Part shown: one piece after another, positions 26,013-36,890 of the stretch
Layout: the number at the start of each line of letters is the position of its first letter
Numbering within the stretch: the stretch's first letter is position 1
Source of the DNA: Saksenaea vasiformis B4078
Lineage: Eukaryota; Mucoromycota; Mucoromycetes; Mucorales; Saksenaeaceae
NCBI GenBank assembly: GCA_000697055.1
Contig: JNDT01002304.1
Span: 1 to 64,000, forward strand
Reading direction: 5' to 3'
Length of the DNA: 64,000 nucleotides
The notes under the pieces: generated by a model
Told to the model about the DNA's origin: nothing
What the model saw: only the letters and a program-made list of their open reading frames with translations
Databases searched by the model: none
Translations under genes and position numbers: made by a program

Positions 26013-28190
26013 ATGGATGCGAAATCGTACATTACGGAGGAGCTACAGGAGGAGATCCAGGACTCTTGTAAACGCGAACGGAGACTGCTATGGAAACTGG
26101 ACCTATAGTAAAAACATAGGAAAAAAAAAGAGAGAGAAGAAATTGGGGCATTCATTTGAAAGGATAGTATTATGCCTATAATTACGCTAGTGTACTTCTG
26201 TGCTTTTCTCGATCGGGTATAAACAAAGGGTGTACGGAACTGACGCTTATTTATTTTACCTATCCAGATAAACATCGGCAACGCACGTCTCGGCGATCTC
26301 GAGAAAGATCTCAATCTCCAAGGCGATGATTTCTACAACGCTGTTTCTCTCTTCTACGTAGGCAAGTAACAAGACGTTGGAAAGATTGTACATAACACGG
26401 CAGCAGCATACATCTTATGGCAGATACCGTTCAACGCAATACTCAAGCTGTAAATTATTATTACGTTGGAAAGCGGGTGGTCCATAATCTGTTTTGCTTA
26501 GATGTACACCTTCGCTTGTAATGGGACTTTCCGCCCTAGCGTGGGTAAGGTCCTTCGAGAAAGGACTTCCCAGACAAGGTTGTTGACCGAACATGTCTAT
26601 TTTTTTCTTTAGGGTACGAGTTCTACAAGGTAAAACGCTGTAAAAAAAAAAAAGCGCTGCAGTAGATAATTCAAGCTGGTTATAGCACTGCTGCTACGCA
26701 AAATGCTGCAGGCCTAATGGCAAGTAGGTCAACCATATTTTTTTTTCTTTCTTCAAAGTTGTGTGCCATTCAACTCATTGCTAGCGCGATTTTTCCTCGG
26801 TATTGCTGAAGCGGGATGTGGACCATGCGTCGCGCAGTACTTGACGTTTTGGTATCAACGGAATGAAATAGCAATGAGGGTAGGTTAACAACGATCAACT
26901 AACTGTAAGACCAAACAGGGTTGTTGTTGTTGTAGATCGCGATTTTCTTCGGTGCTTCAACGGTAGCTGGGGCCTTTGGAGGTGCATTGGCATGGGCTAT
27001 CATGGGACGTATGGATGGAATTCAAGGACTTGCAGCCTGGCGTTGGCTATTTATTGTCGAGGGTATTCCAACGCTACTGATGGGCATTTATATTATTTGT
27101 TTCTTGCCAGATAGGTTTGTGTGTGACAACAAAGAAAGGAAGTGAATGAATTCACAGGCAGGAGTATAGTCCACAAACAGCAAGCACGGGTTGGCTAACA
27201 CCTGAAGAGCGAAAGATAGCTGTAGAACGAGCCGAGCGGCAACATAACAAAGATGAGCGGCGGTTTGATCTTCGGCAGGTAAAGGCAGCTTTCCTGGACT
27301 ACAGAAACTGGATCTACTGTGGTCTCGCGTCGGGCTATCACGTCTGCATGTCCTCTTTCAGTGTGTTTTTACCGACAATTATACATGATATGGGATTTGA
27401 AGAGCTCGATGCCCAGCTTTGGACAATTCCTCCCTATGCATTTGGATGTGCCGTGTTGATGGTAAAAACGGCTTGGCAAGAAGAAGAAGAATTTGTACCA
27501 TAACTAAAAAAAAAAAAATACTACGTTCTAGGCAGCGGCATGGCTCTCTGACCGGAAAGAACAACGAGGATTGGTTATCATGGGATGCACGCTTGTGGCA
27601 GCCATCGGTTACCTTTTACTTGCATTTGGAAGACAGGTTTCAGTGCAACTGACAGGTGCCATTTTCGTGGTGTGTGGGGTCTATTCTCTGGTAGCACCTG
27701 TACGTCGATGCAAACCTTTTGTGCTATGCCTCATCCTCATCGATTTCTACAGATTTTTGCATGGTTAGCCAATAATCAAGTAGGTCACACAAAACGTGGT
27801 GTGGCCATTGCATTGACAAATGTCGTCGGCTATGTAAGAAAGAGAAAGGAAAAAAAAAAGAGGAGGCCTACCGACTGAAACCTACCTACGTACTTAGGTT
27901 TTTTCTACCGCTTCTCCTCGGGTTAGCTTTTGAAATGAGATAGGCTACAATTTTAATGACTTTTCTTCTAGCTCTACAAAAAGCAGGATGCTGCAGACAA
28001 TTATCGTCAAGGCCATCTTATCTGCTTTGGATTGATGATGTTCTCATTTTTATTAGCGGGTGTCCTACGATGGGTGTTACTACGCGAAAATCAGCGGCGC
28101 GAGAGGCTGTACGGCCCAGCGTTTGAGCGTCCTCCAGACGCAGACGATGAAGCGACCGAATATCATCCAGGATTTCGTTTTATATTGTAA
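26013..28190 (+). CDS. MFS transporter of the Dal5/anion-cation symporter type (tandem copy 1)
   Basis: A heavily split gene of the allantoate-permease-like MFS family, probably importing small organic anions or vitamins across the plasma membrane. The start reads through ERRLLWKLDL into TM1 (IMPIITLVYFCAFLDR), then INIGNARLGDLEKD, the usual opening of the family. Later blocks are FFLGIAEAGCGPC, YLTFWYQRNE, AWRWLFIVEGIPT and FLPD, then WLTPEERKIAVERA, the central loop. C-terminal helices follow (NNQVGHTKRGVAIALTNVVG). Oddities: one intron uses a GC-AG donor (G|GCAAGT near 26.36 kb) and a 24-nt micro-exon lies near 27.9 kb. The junction around 26,617-26,690 does not splice cleanly in frame by eye (one base out), so the model is uncertain there; it may be a sequence error, a missed site or early decay. 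Substrate not predictable. Confidence 0.7.
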
Positions 28191-28613
28191 ATACAGTAAT
28201 ACGATACATGGCCCATGTTTTGCTTCATTGGTTTCTTTCCCTTGCATGATGTAGACTTAGGGATAACCTATTCGCCCAGTGTTTCTTTTCACTTTCTTAA
28301 GCGTCTTTGTAGCTAGCTCCTGCCTTTTGAGACCTGAAAAAAAAAGCATCCTCAAAGGAATTGCATTATCCACCTTCAAGATCAAGAAAGTTATACAGCA
28401 CAAGAGGGAACAGGGGTTATTGATGGGACAGCAACGAAGAAAGAATCGACGATTGTCCCGCCATTGCTGGGCACCATTGGCCAAGCTCATGTGCTCTTAT
28501 CACATGTCAAAGACGAAGCCCTATTAAATTACTGATCGCATAAACAGGTGTTTTTTCCAGACCATTTCAAAACTAGCCTATTCATTGTCTTTGTAATGAC
28601 AGACATAAGCGAA
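28191..28613. other. Intergenic region between tandem MFS copies
   Basis: No gene recognised; open frames are short. This is the spacer between two paralogous transporters in the same orientation, and must hold the promoter of the second copy. Confidence 0.5.
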
Positions 28614-30331
28614 ATGAACACGAAAACATACATCACAGAGGAGTCCCAGGATTCTTCTAAACGTGAACGGAGACTGCTGTGGAAATTGGACTTATGGTAA
28701 AAACATAGAAAGAAGAGTAAATTGAGGCATTCATTTGAAAGGATAGTATCATTCCTGTGCTTACGCTAGTGTGCTTCTGTGCTTTTCTGGATCGAGTATA
28801 AACGAAGATGCAGGGAACTGACGCTCATTTTTATTTACCTATCCAAACAAATATTGGAAACGCACGCCTCGGTGACCTCGAGAAGGATCTCCGTCTTCAA
28901 GGGAATGATTTCTACAACGCTATTTCCGTATTTTACGTAGACAAGGAAAGGAAAAAGAAAAAAAAAGTGGACTCTATGTAATGTGAAAATAGTCTACATG
29001 CTGTTGCAGATACCTTTCAATGTTCTGCTTAAACTGTAAGTATCTCCCTCTGTCTGTTAAGCGAATATTCCTTAACTTAATTTTGCTTGCTTAGGTGCAC
29101 ACCGTCGCGATTGATTGGCTGTGCCACCATTGCGTGGGTAAGCGTATATCTCTGAAGACTGTGTGATAAAGTCATGTATGATAGGGCGTGTGCTCTACAA
29201 GGTACAGAAAATCATACAAAATAAGTTCGTACGAGGAAGCTCAACTGCTTCTATTGGTTACAGCATTGCTACCACACATAACTCTGCAGGTTTAATTGCA
29301 AGTAAGTACATGGCCCCTCTTTTTTTCTTTTCTTCTTCTTTTTTCCTTTACAAGGGCATATATGGATAAATACCGACAGCACGAATTTTTCTTGGTTGCG
29401 CCGAGGCGGGAGGTGTACCATGCACCACGACGTACCTAAGCCTTTGGTACCAACGAGAAGAGATGGCTAAGAGGGTAAATGCATCTGTTTTTTCTGGGAG
29501 GGAAAGGGACCGCCAACAATAGCAGAACGTAGATAGCCATTCTTTCTATCGCTGGAGCTCTTTCAGGCGCTTTTGGGGGTGCACTCGCTTGGACGATCAT
29601 GGGACATATGGATGGACTCCAAGATCTTGCTGCTTGGCGTTGGCTATTTATCGTTGAGGGCCTTCCGGCCATTCTACTAGGCATTTCTATGGTTCTGTTT
29701 TTGCCAGACAGGTTTGCTCTTTTTTTTTTTTTTCGTTGAACAAACGCTCACTTTTTTAGCAAATTCCAGTCCACACACAGCAAGTACCCACTGGCTTACA
29801 GCTGACGAGCAGAAGTTGGCCGTTGAAAGGGCCGAGCGACACCATAACAAGGATACCCGTCGGTTTGACATCAAACAGGTGAAGACGGTTTTCATCGACT
29901 ACAGAGTATGGGCATATTGCGTCCTTTCCATTGGGTATCATGTTTCTCTGACATCATTCACTGTATTTTTGCCAACGATTATCCAGAACATGGGATTTGA
30001 AGCCCTGGATGCGCAACTGTGGACAATTCCTCCTTCTGCGTTTGCCATTGTGGCACTCCTGGTAAATCAACTCACTGGCTTGCGTTGGCAAGGAAAACAA
30101 AAAATCAGGGCAATTGAGAAAATAGTAGATCACGGGGTGGGTTTCTGATCGGAAACAGCAACGGGGCATGGCTATCATGGCATCTGCATCTATGGCAGCC
30201 ATTGGCTATCTCTTCCTTGCGGTGGCAGATCAGCTTCCAGTCAAGCTGGTGGGTGCTGTCTTGGTGGTGTGTGGGAACCACTCTATTGTAGGACCGGTTT
30301 ACAACTTTTGTTTCTTTCTGCTCTACGGGCT

Positions 30332-30390
<59 letters not shown>

Positions 30391-30801
30391 GGTCTATGCA
30401 TGGACAGCCAATAACCAAGTAGGCCATACAAAACGTGCTGTAGTCATTGCACTGACCAATATTGTTGGTGAGGTAAGGGCAAAGGTGTATAGATGCTCTC
30501 TATTAGTTGTGCAGGCTTTTTCCATCGCCGGTGCTCAGGTTTAGCTTCGAGGACATGGCTAGAACCTAAATGCTTCCTTTAGATCTACAAAAAAGAAGAC
30601 GCACCAAGCCATTACCGCAAGGGCCATCTTATTTGCCTCGGGTTAATGCTACTGACATTTCTGGTAGCGGGTATCCTCCGATGGTTGTTATTAAGTGAAA
30701 ACAAACGACGGGAGAGGATGTATGGCCCCGCGTTTCAGCGTTCTTCCGCTGCAGACGTTGATGTTACCGAACGTCATCCAGGATTCCGTTATATGTTATG
30801 A
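28614..30801 (+). pseudogene. MFS transporter (tandem copy 2), probably broken at two splice sites
   Basis: Collinear with copy 1 along its whole length, sharing the start (RERRLLWKLDL), INIG-like NIGNARLGDLEKD, the central LTADEQKLAVERA loop, the 24-nt micro-exon (AFSIAGAQ, near 30.52 kb) and the C-terminus. Two splice sites conserved in copy 1 are lost. The acceptor ccag before INIGNAR is ccaa here (about 28.85 kb), and the third intron's donor G|GCAAGT is G|ACAAGG (about 28.94 kb). Retaining either intron gives a stop within a few codons. Everything downstream is still in frame, so the damage is recent or a rescue site exists that I cannot see. One intron carries a 55-bp TC repeat as its pyrimidine tract. 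Confidence 0.65.
30335..30389. repeat. TC dinucleotide microsatellite
   Basis: Uninterrupted (TC)n, 55 bp, directly before an intron acceptor (ctag) of the second MFS copy, so it doubles as the polypyrimidine tract. Confidence 0.95.
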
Positions 30802-31212
30802 ATAAAGAAACATGTATCTTCAAAAAAAAAAAAAGAAGAGAGGGAGAGAGACTCTGCAATTACTCACGTATCCTGTGAAAAGGAAAGGGGAAGAAGAAAG
30901 TGGCCCCCGGATTCATGCAGGCGATGTGTTATGTAGTTTATATAAGCAGCCACGCCCAATTTTTTCATTAACCGCTGTAGCTTTTTTTGGTTCCTTCAAC
31001 GCCGAAAATTTTGGGTGTTTGACCGGCGAAAAAGAACCAAGGGTATGTGATAAGTTCATCGTCATCTGAAGCTTAAAAACGATAAGGTGTCCAAAAGTTT
31101 CTTTCCTACAGTCCCCCATCTTGAACGTCTCTTGCTTTTTTTACTTTATGTAAGTCAACTGGTAAAGTTTACCAAGTGTCATGATGTTAACTTTTTCTTT
31201 TTTTTAGTAGTC
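30802..31212. other. Intergenic region MFS copy 2-ESS1
   Basis: No gene. Contains an A12 run just after the MFS stop and the promoter side of the prolyl isomerase, with T runs near 31.14 and 31.2 kb. Confidence 0.5.
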
Positions 31213-31795
31213 ATGGTAAGTTCCTCTTTTTTTTGTTGTAGTGTCATGTGGATGGATGTTCAATGACAAGAATTAGGATTTACCACCAAACTGGATTCTC
31301 CGACATTCGCGGACGTATAACAAAGATTACTATTTCAACACGGTTACCAAGGAAAGTCGTTGGGAAGCACCTGCTGTCGCGACGGATAATGACTTGCGTG
31401 TGCGTGCCAGTCATTTGCTGGTGAAGCATCGTGAATCACGACGACCTAGTTCGTGGCGTGAAGTAAGAGAGAAAAAGAAAGAGAAATATATATATATATA
31501 CTTTTTTTTTCTTATGTAATGATTGTAGGAGAACATTACGCGTACAAAGGAAGAGGCACTTGAAATCATTGAAAGATACCAACGTGAAATTGAACAAGGG
31601 CAGGAAACATTATCTGCATTGGCCACCAATTACTCCGACTGCTCGAGTGCTAAGCGTGGCGGTGATCTTGGCTATTTTAAGCGTGGTCAGATGCAAAAAC
31701 CATTCGAGGATGCCACCTTTGGGTTAGAAGTAGGACAGCTGAGCAAACCTGTGTGGACCGATAGTGGTGTACATCTGATTTTAAGAACAGCTTAA
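31213..31795 (+). CDS. Peptidyl-prolyl cis/trans isomerase, Pin1/Ess1 type (parvulin)
   Basis: Three exons (31213-31215, 31277-31462, 31529-31795) give 151 residues. The first coding exon is only the ATG; intron 1 (GTAAGT...aattag) joins it in frame to GATTTACCACCA, giving MDLPPNW. Residues 3-33 form a WW domain with W7 and W30 ([19 protein letters not shown]). The parvulin domain follows, with the active-site contexts RASHLLVKH, the phosphate-binding RRPSSW, the catalytic-cysteine loop [17 protein letters not shown] and the closing FTDSG-like [11 protein letters not shown]. Ess1 isomerises phospho-Ser/Thr-Pro bonds, notably in the RNA polymerase II tail, and acts in the nucleus. No other ATG gives an intact WW domain. 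Confidence 0.93.
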
Positions 31796-31844
31796 TCATG
31801 AAATAATAATAATAAAAAAACGGGAACTGAAAAAAGGAGGAGGA

Positions 31845-31847
<3 letters not shown>

Positions 31848-31878
<31 letters not shown>
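31848..31878. repeat. Poly-G homopolymer (31 G)
   Basis: An unbroken run of 31 guanines preceded by three agg units. Long G runs of this size are rare and prone to sequencing error, so the exact length is uncertain. Confidence 0.85.
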
Positions 31879-31879
<1 letters not shown>

Positions 31880-32280
31880 ATGAGGACAGAGTAAGTTGTG
31901 TCCCTCTTATTTGAACCAAGCGCACTTCTTTGAGCACTTCACTCAAATTCGTTCGTGCGAAGCTTCAAGTCCGCCTAGGTGCGGAGGGCCCACTCACTGC
32001 CGCGCCCTACGTGCGATTGTAATAATCAGGTTACACTTCACATATTGGTTCCTAGATTTGTCGAAAAAGAAGTTGATTTTCTCTTTTTTCTTTTCATTTT
32101 ACCCGATGCGGATAAAATAGACGGAATTAAGCCGATCTTTTCTTAAAACCTGGTGAATCAAGCCGTTTGATCCGATGCATCGGACCCCTGGTAAACCCAA
32201 TACAGGCAACCCAGCACGGCAAAAGTGACTGCCGAAGCTGCTGCGGTAAGCTGCTGCGGTGGCAGAAAAAAAACAAATCG

Positions 32281-32290
32281 TATAAAATGG
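32281..32290 (+). promoter_or_regulatory. TATA box of the DHA1 transporter
   Basis: The sequence tataaaatgg lies 75 bp before the ATG at 32366, with a T-rich leader between. Confidence 0.55.
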
Positions 32291-32365
32291 GGATCCATCG
32301 GAGGAAAAGCGCCGATCGATCTCTTTTTTTTTTTTTTTTTACTTGTTTAGAAAATTTTTTTAGTC

Positions 32366-33169
32366 ATGACTTCTGTAGTTCATGAAGAACCTTATAGTGT
32401 TTTCTCTAAAGTACAGATAGTTACTATAGTAGCAGTTACTTCGCTTGCAGGCATGATGTCTGGTTTGTCTGCCAACATTTATTTTCCTGCTTTGGGTGCA
32501 ATCCAAAGAGTAAGCATCTCATAATAAGAATAAGAATAATATCTTATAATAAGAATAACAATCATAATAACTTGAATCTAATCCTTTTTTTTTAAAAAAA
32601 AAAAAGGATATGCAGACGTCTACCCAAGACGTCAACTTAACTGTCACCGTTTACCTGATCTTTCAAGCGATCTCTCCTACGTTCTGGGGTTCTCTTGCTG
32701 ATATCTGGGGAAGAAGACCTGTGTACTCCTTAACCATGATCATCTATATGGGTGCATGCATTGGTTTGGCCTTGACTCCTGTTTATTGGCTTTTACTGGT
32801 CTTGCGTATGCTACAAGCTTTTGGATCCAGCTCAACCATCGCCATCGGTAAAAAAGACCCAGGAAAAGAAAAGCGAGGCACACACATGAACTCACAAAAA
32901 AAAAAAAAAACCATAGGTGCGGGCGTCATTGGTGACGTCGTCGAACCAGCAAAGTAAATCACATTTTTTTTTTAGGGTTTGAAACCTGTATTAACTCTTT
33001 TTTCAAAAATAGGCGTGGTGGCTACTTTGGTGTTTATACTTCTGGTCAACTGCTTAGTGTTGCGATTGGGCCAGTTATTGGTGGTATTATGGCTGACAAA
33101 CTCAGCTGGCGGTAAGGTTTAATCTCCGTCAAACATTCTGCTAACCTGCATTTTCTGTGCCTTTTTGCG

Positions 33170-33209
<40 letters not shown>

Positions 33210-34282
33210 CGGGTGTGTGATCTTCCTTTTTTTTTTTAAAAAAAAAAAGATGGATTTTCTGGTTTCTTCTAATTCTAAGTGGAACGGCATTTTTGGGAAT
33301 TTTTTTCTTTGTTCCTGAAACATTAAGATCCTTGGTTGGCAATGGATCGGGTTATGCCAATCCAACACCTTTTCAATGGTGGAAACACCGTCGAAGCAAA
33401 GAAGAAGAAAAAAATGCTTCGTTTAAACGTTTTCTTGTAATGCCTCAGTTTACTGCTCCTTTTCGTTATCTGTTGGAACCTGACATTTTTGTTGGTCTGC
33501 TGTATAACGGGTTGCATTATGCTGGCTATTACTGCTTTTCCATTACTACGACCCGTTTATTCGAGACGCAGTATGGCTTAAATTCACTTCAAGTGGGACT
33601 GTCGTTTTTGTGTGCTGGGTTTGGGAGCATTATTGGGTCACTTGTTCAGGGTCGGATTCTTGACCGTGATTACCGTATTGTCAAGGAGCATCATAAAGAA
33701 AAAGAGGATAGCGCATTTCCTATTCACCGGGCCCGTCTTCGTTCTCTGTGGATTCAGGCCGGCGTGAATCAGATCGTGACGCTTGTCTATGGATGGTGTG
33801 CTACGGTGCATGCACCACTTGCGGTGTTGCTTGTTCTCCAATTCATAGGTTAGCAAAGGAATTCTAAAAAAAAAGAAAAAAAAAACAAAGTTTGTTACTA
33901 AACAGTAACCTTCTTTTTTTTTTTTTTGGGGCAGCCACATTTACGGTCATGGCGATCCTCAATACGTTCCAGACACTTCTCGTCGACCTCTTTCCAGGAA
34001 AAGGTGCATCGATTACGGCCTCGAATAACCTTATTCGCTGTATTCTTGGGTAAAAAAAAAAAAAAAAGAAAAAAGAAAGTTTGGACCTGTACCCTCAACC
34101 TGACCTCTTTATTTACAATTAGGGCTGTGACAACGGTATCCATGGAACCAGGCATCGAACGAATTGGTTACGGATGGATGTTTACAATTATTGGTGTTAT
34201 CTTGGTGCTATCCAATCTCTTGATTCCTGTCCTTTTAACGTATGGACCTCAATGGCAACAAAGACGAGTTACAAAGCAATAA
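32366..34282 (+). CDS. MFS multidrug transporter, DHA1 (Qdr/Tpo-like)
   Basis: Seven exons on the plus strand give a 12-helix drug:H+ antiporter of the DHA1 group (Qdr/Tpo-type), expected in the plasma membrane. TM1 contains the DHA1 phrase NIYFPALGAIQ, followed by VNLTVTVYLIFQ. The cytoplasmic loop 2-3 carries motif A (GSLADIWGRRPV). Loop 4-5 has RGGYFGVYTSG, and TM5 carries GPVIGG, the antiporter motif C position. The central loop is basic and short. The last exon ends YGPQWQQRRVTKQ. Two introns end in perfect T/A palindromes (T9A12 and T11A11) and one contains a GT microsatellite. Substrate unknown. Confidence 0.88.
32581..32609. repeat. Palindromic oligo-T/oligo-A tract in intron
   Basis: ATCC, T9, A12, GGAT: a self-complementary block at the 3' end of the first DHA1 intron, just before the likely acceptor (aaaag|GATATG). 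It could fold into a hairpin in the pre-mRNA. Confidence 0.8.
33168..33206. repeat. GT microsatellite
   Basis: A mostly (GT)n tract inside an intron of the DHA1 transporter, directly upstream of a T11A11 palindrome. Confidence 0.85.
33227..33248. repeat. Palindromic T11A11 tract in intron
   Basis: Eleven T followed by eleven A immediately before the acceptor (aaaaag|ATGGATTTTC) of a second intron of the same gene, the same architecture as at 32581-32609. Confidence 0.8.
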
Positions 34283-34607
34283 ATTAGATAATAGCAGCTG
34301 ATCTTTTATTTTATTAATTAAGAAGAAGGAAAGGCTAGGTTGATTAAGAAAGAGGGAAAGGTTTTTTTTTGTTTGTTAAGAATGCTAGATGCAAAGGGTG
34401 GATGATGGTAAACAGGCGAATTGGTCTCTTTTTAGAAGAAGAAAAGAAAACGAAATTTACATACACACAAGAAAGAAGAAAAAAAAAAGAAGGTTATGTT
34501 ACAAAAAAAAAGAGAGAGAAGGGGAGGAGGAGAAGGAGGACAAGGAGGGAGAAAAAAGAGAGGGGAACAGACATAGGCATAAAGAAAAAGAAAACAAGAG
34601 AGATAAC

Positions 34608-34667
<60 letters not shown>

Positions 34668-34848
34668 AGGGTGGTCGTACAGCATAGATGGAGATAGAGA
34701 AAATAAAGAAGAAGAATTATCGATACATTGGGGGTTCACACTTGATCTGGAACTGATTCATCGTGGAATTAACTTTAAAAGGTAAAAATGAGACCAGGAT
34801 TTTCTCGGCAGACAAGTTTTGTCGTTACCTTTACGAGTGTAATCATTT
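34283..34848. other. Convergent intergenic region with GA repeat
   Basis: No gene. Purine-rich plus strand with a (GA)n run at 34622-34662. It lies between the 3' ends of the DHA1 transporter (+) and the bHLH gene (-); long frames here are low-complexity artefacts. Confidence 0.7.
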
Positions 34849-35859
34849 TTAGTAGCAGCATTCGTCGTCGCCGTTGTTGTCGTTAGAGCATAATGTTCTA
34901 GACACACAAAAATCAGGGATTCTGTCCATTCTTGTTCTTATTTTTGGTATTCTTTTTTTTTTATCAAACTTACGTGTTGTATCAAAGTCATCTGGATCAT
35001 CTTCACTTAGATCATCGCAAGGCGTGCTTGAAGTTGGTACGGGTGATTGAGTAAAGATCAATGAGTCGTTGAAAGAAGAATCAGCGAGTTCCCACGGCGC
35101 GGATGGTTGAGGTGGTGATACAAATGTCGTACTAGGCAGAGTGGCTGTTGTAGTAGTTGGTGGAGAAAAGATAACGGGGGAAGAGGTGGTCGTGGTAACG
35201 GAAGGTTGTTGTTGTTGATGATGACAATTGGATAACTGGTTTAAGAGTTGACGATTCACCTGTCGAAGTTCCCGAATTTCATGTTTATAGCGTTCTTCTT
35301 TTTGTAACGCGTTCTTCACTAAGATGCGCGCGGTGTTACTCAAATTTTTACCGTAGAAACCAATTTTTATGTGGGCTTTACCAAATTCAAGAGTACGTTC
35401 AATGATTGTACTTTTGGAGGGACGACTGTCATTTTGAAGATTGGGTAGAGAATGGGCCAATTGTTGAAATTTCGTGTTTAGACTTTCACGACGTGCACGT
35501 TCAATAGCATTATGTTCAGCACGTCTATCGGCCTTTGATTGTGTAGGTCTAAATTTAGAGGGGGGGGGTGGGTGAGTAAAATATACATGGATCAAATAGA
35601 TCTGGATACAGACTTTTTTCCAGCGGGATCCTTTTGATACATGGAAAGAACTAAAATAGGATGTATTTAGTTTTTTTTTAGTTAGATAAATAAGAAAGAA
35701 AAATGAGAGAATTCAAGGGTTACATTGTTCAAAGGCGGCTTGTTGTTGGTAAAGGTGTTGTTGAACTTGCATAGCATGCATTTCTTGTGAATGCGCACCA
35801 GAAGAAGAGAACTGGAAATTGGCATCAAAAGAGGGTTGCTGCGGTATAAATGGATTCAT
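34849..35859 (-). CDS. bHLH transcription factor (Max-like basic region)
   Basis: Four exons on the minus strand (35859-35724, 35650-35614, 35548-35382, 35318-34849) give 269 residues. After a Gln-rich N-terminus comes GKKPTQSKADRRAEHNAIER, the basic region with the His, Glu and Arg positions that read class B E-boxes (CACGTG). Helix 1 (SLNTKFQQLAHSLPNLQ), the loop (NDSRPSKST) and helix 2 (IIERTLEFVKNALQK) follow, running into a short coiled coil (RYKHEIRELRQVNRQLLNQL). The intron splits helix 2 and restores EFVKN. The C-terminus is Thr/Pro-rich and acidic. A possible extra intron near the end (C|GTAAGT, about 34.97 kb) would replace the last roughly 30 residues. Expected in the nucleus as a dimer; targets unknown. 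Confidence 0.82.
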
Positions 35860-36890
35860 TGATAGTAGTTTAAAAAAAGAAAAGAAGAGAAGAGAAGAGA
35901 GAAAGTTTAAATTTCTTTACACGTATTTAAAAAGGACGTACGGAGTGAATATAGAGAGAGAGAGAGAGAGATATGGATGGATGGATGGATCATTTGTCAC
36001 GGGGTCAAAAAAAAAAAAAGAAGGGCCGATGACATGGTCCGGTCTCTGTTTATAATTTTAGGTAGTACGTAGGTTCTGGACTTTTTGGTCATTGGTTTAT
36101 ATTTAACCAGCATATGATCTTGTCTACTTTTTTTTTTCTTTCTAATCGCATAAATAATCAAGTGATTCCGGTATTTTCCAAAAAAGGAAATTCCGGAATG
36201 GTATGACAATAATTATTCTTTTTCTTTCTTTTCATTTTCTGTATATAAGTGAGAGAAAGTGCACGAGCCTATGTCTGAATGCGAATAAAAACCTTGTGGC
36301 TTTTCCTTTTGGATGATGTTTCCGTACCTAAAAAATTCATGCATTATCATGGGGTCAAGCGGAGATTATAATCCAATTGTCGATCAATGAAAAAGAGAAA
36401 TCCTTTTTTCTTTTTTATTATTATTATTTTTGAATTTTTGAATTTTTTCTTTTTTTTTTTTTTTTCTGTTTACCCATTTCTTATAAAAAGTCGTGCATAG
36501 GATAATCAGAAAAAAAAAATAAAAATAAAAAAAAAGGGAAAAAAGGGGGTTGAAGAAGAAGAAGAGTTGCACGTACACAAGACATAAGAAAAAGCTATGT
36601 ACAATTTTCCTTAAAACAAAAATTGCGCACAGAAGAAATGGTAGAGAGATAAAAACGAAAATATAAAGAAAAAAAATATAAAAAAAAAGATGCATGCAAA
36701 GAAAAAAAGGGAAGAATTATCCAAAAAAAAAAAAAAAAGGTTTGTGAATGGATGATTAGAAATAATAAGAAGAAGAAGGCTTAAAAAGTCTGCTTAGATT
36801 GTGTGTGAGAAATGAAATAATAGTGAAAAGGAAAACAAAAGGAAAAAAAAAAGATGCAAGAAATAAAGAAAAAGAGAAAAAAAAAAGGGT
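35860..36890. other. Intergenic, A/T-rich simple sequence
   Basis: No gene. Many A/T homopolymers, a GA run near 35.95 kb and four tandem gatg units. Long minus-strand frames (for example 36384-36695) are low-complexity and have no family features. Probably the bHLH promoter and the 3' region of the zinc-finger gene. Confidence 0.6.

Larger units (their letters stand above)
31796..32365. other. Intergenic region ESS1-DHA1 transporter
   Basis: No gene. Holds a 31-base G homopolymer shortly after the ESS1 stop and the TATA box of the next gene. Confidence 0.6.

Noticed and set aside
28800..28860. Rescue of MFS copy 2 by an alternative acceptor (gatgcag near 28.81 kb)
   Set aside because: It is in frame, but it leaves an intron of only 18 nt and inserts twelve foreign residues in the first transmembrane loop, so splicing there is unlikely.
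36384..36695. 103-residue Phe-rich minus-strand frame
   Set aside because: An artefact of A-rich simple sequence between two transcription-factor genes.
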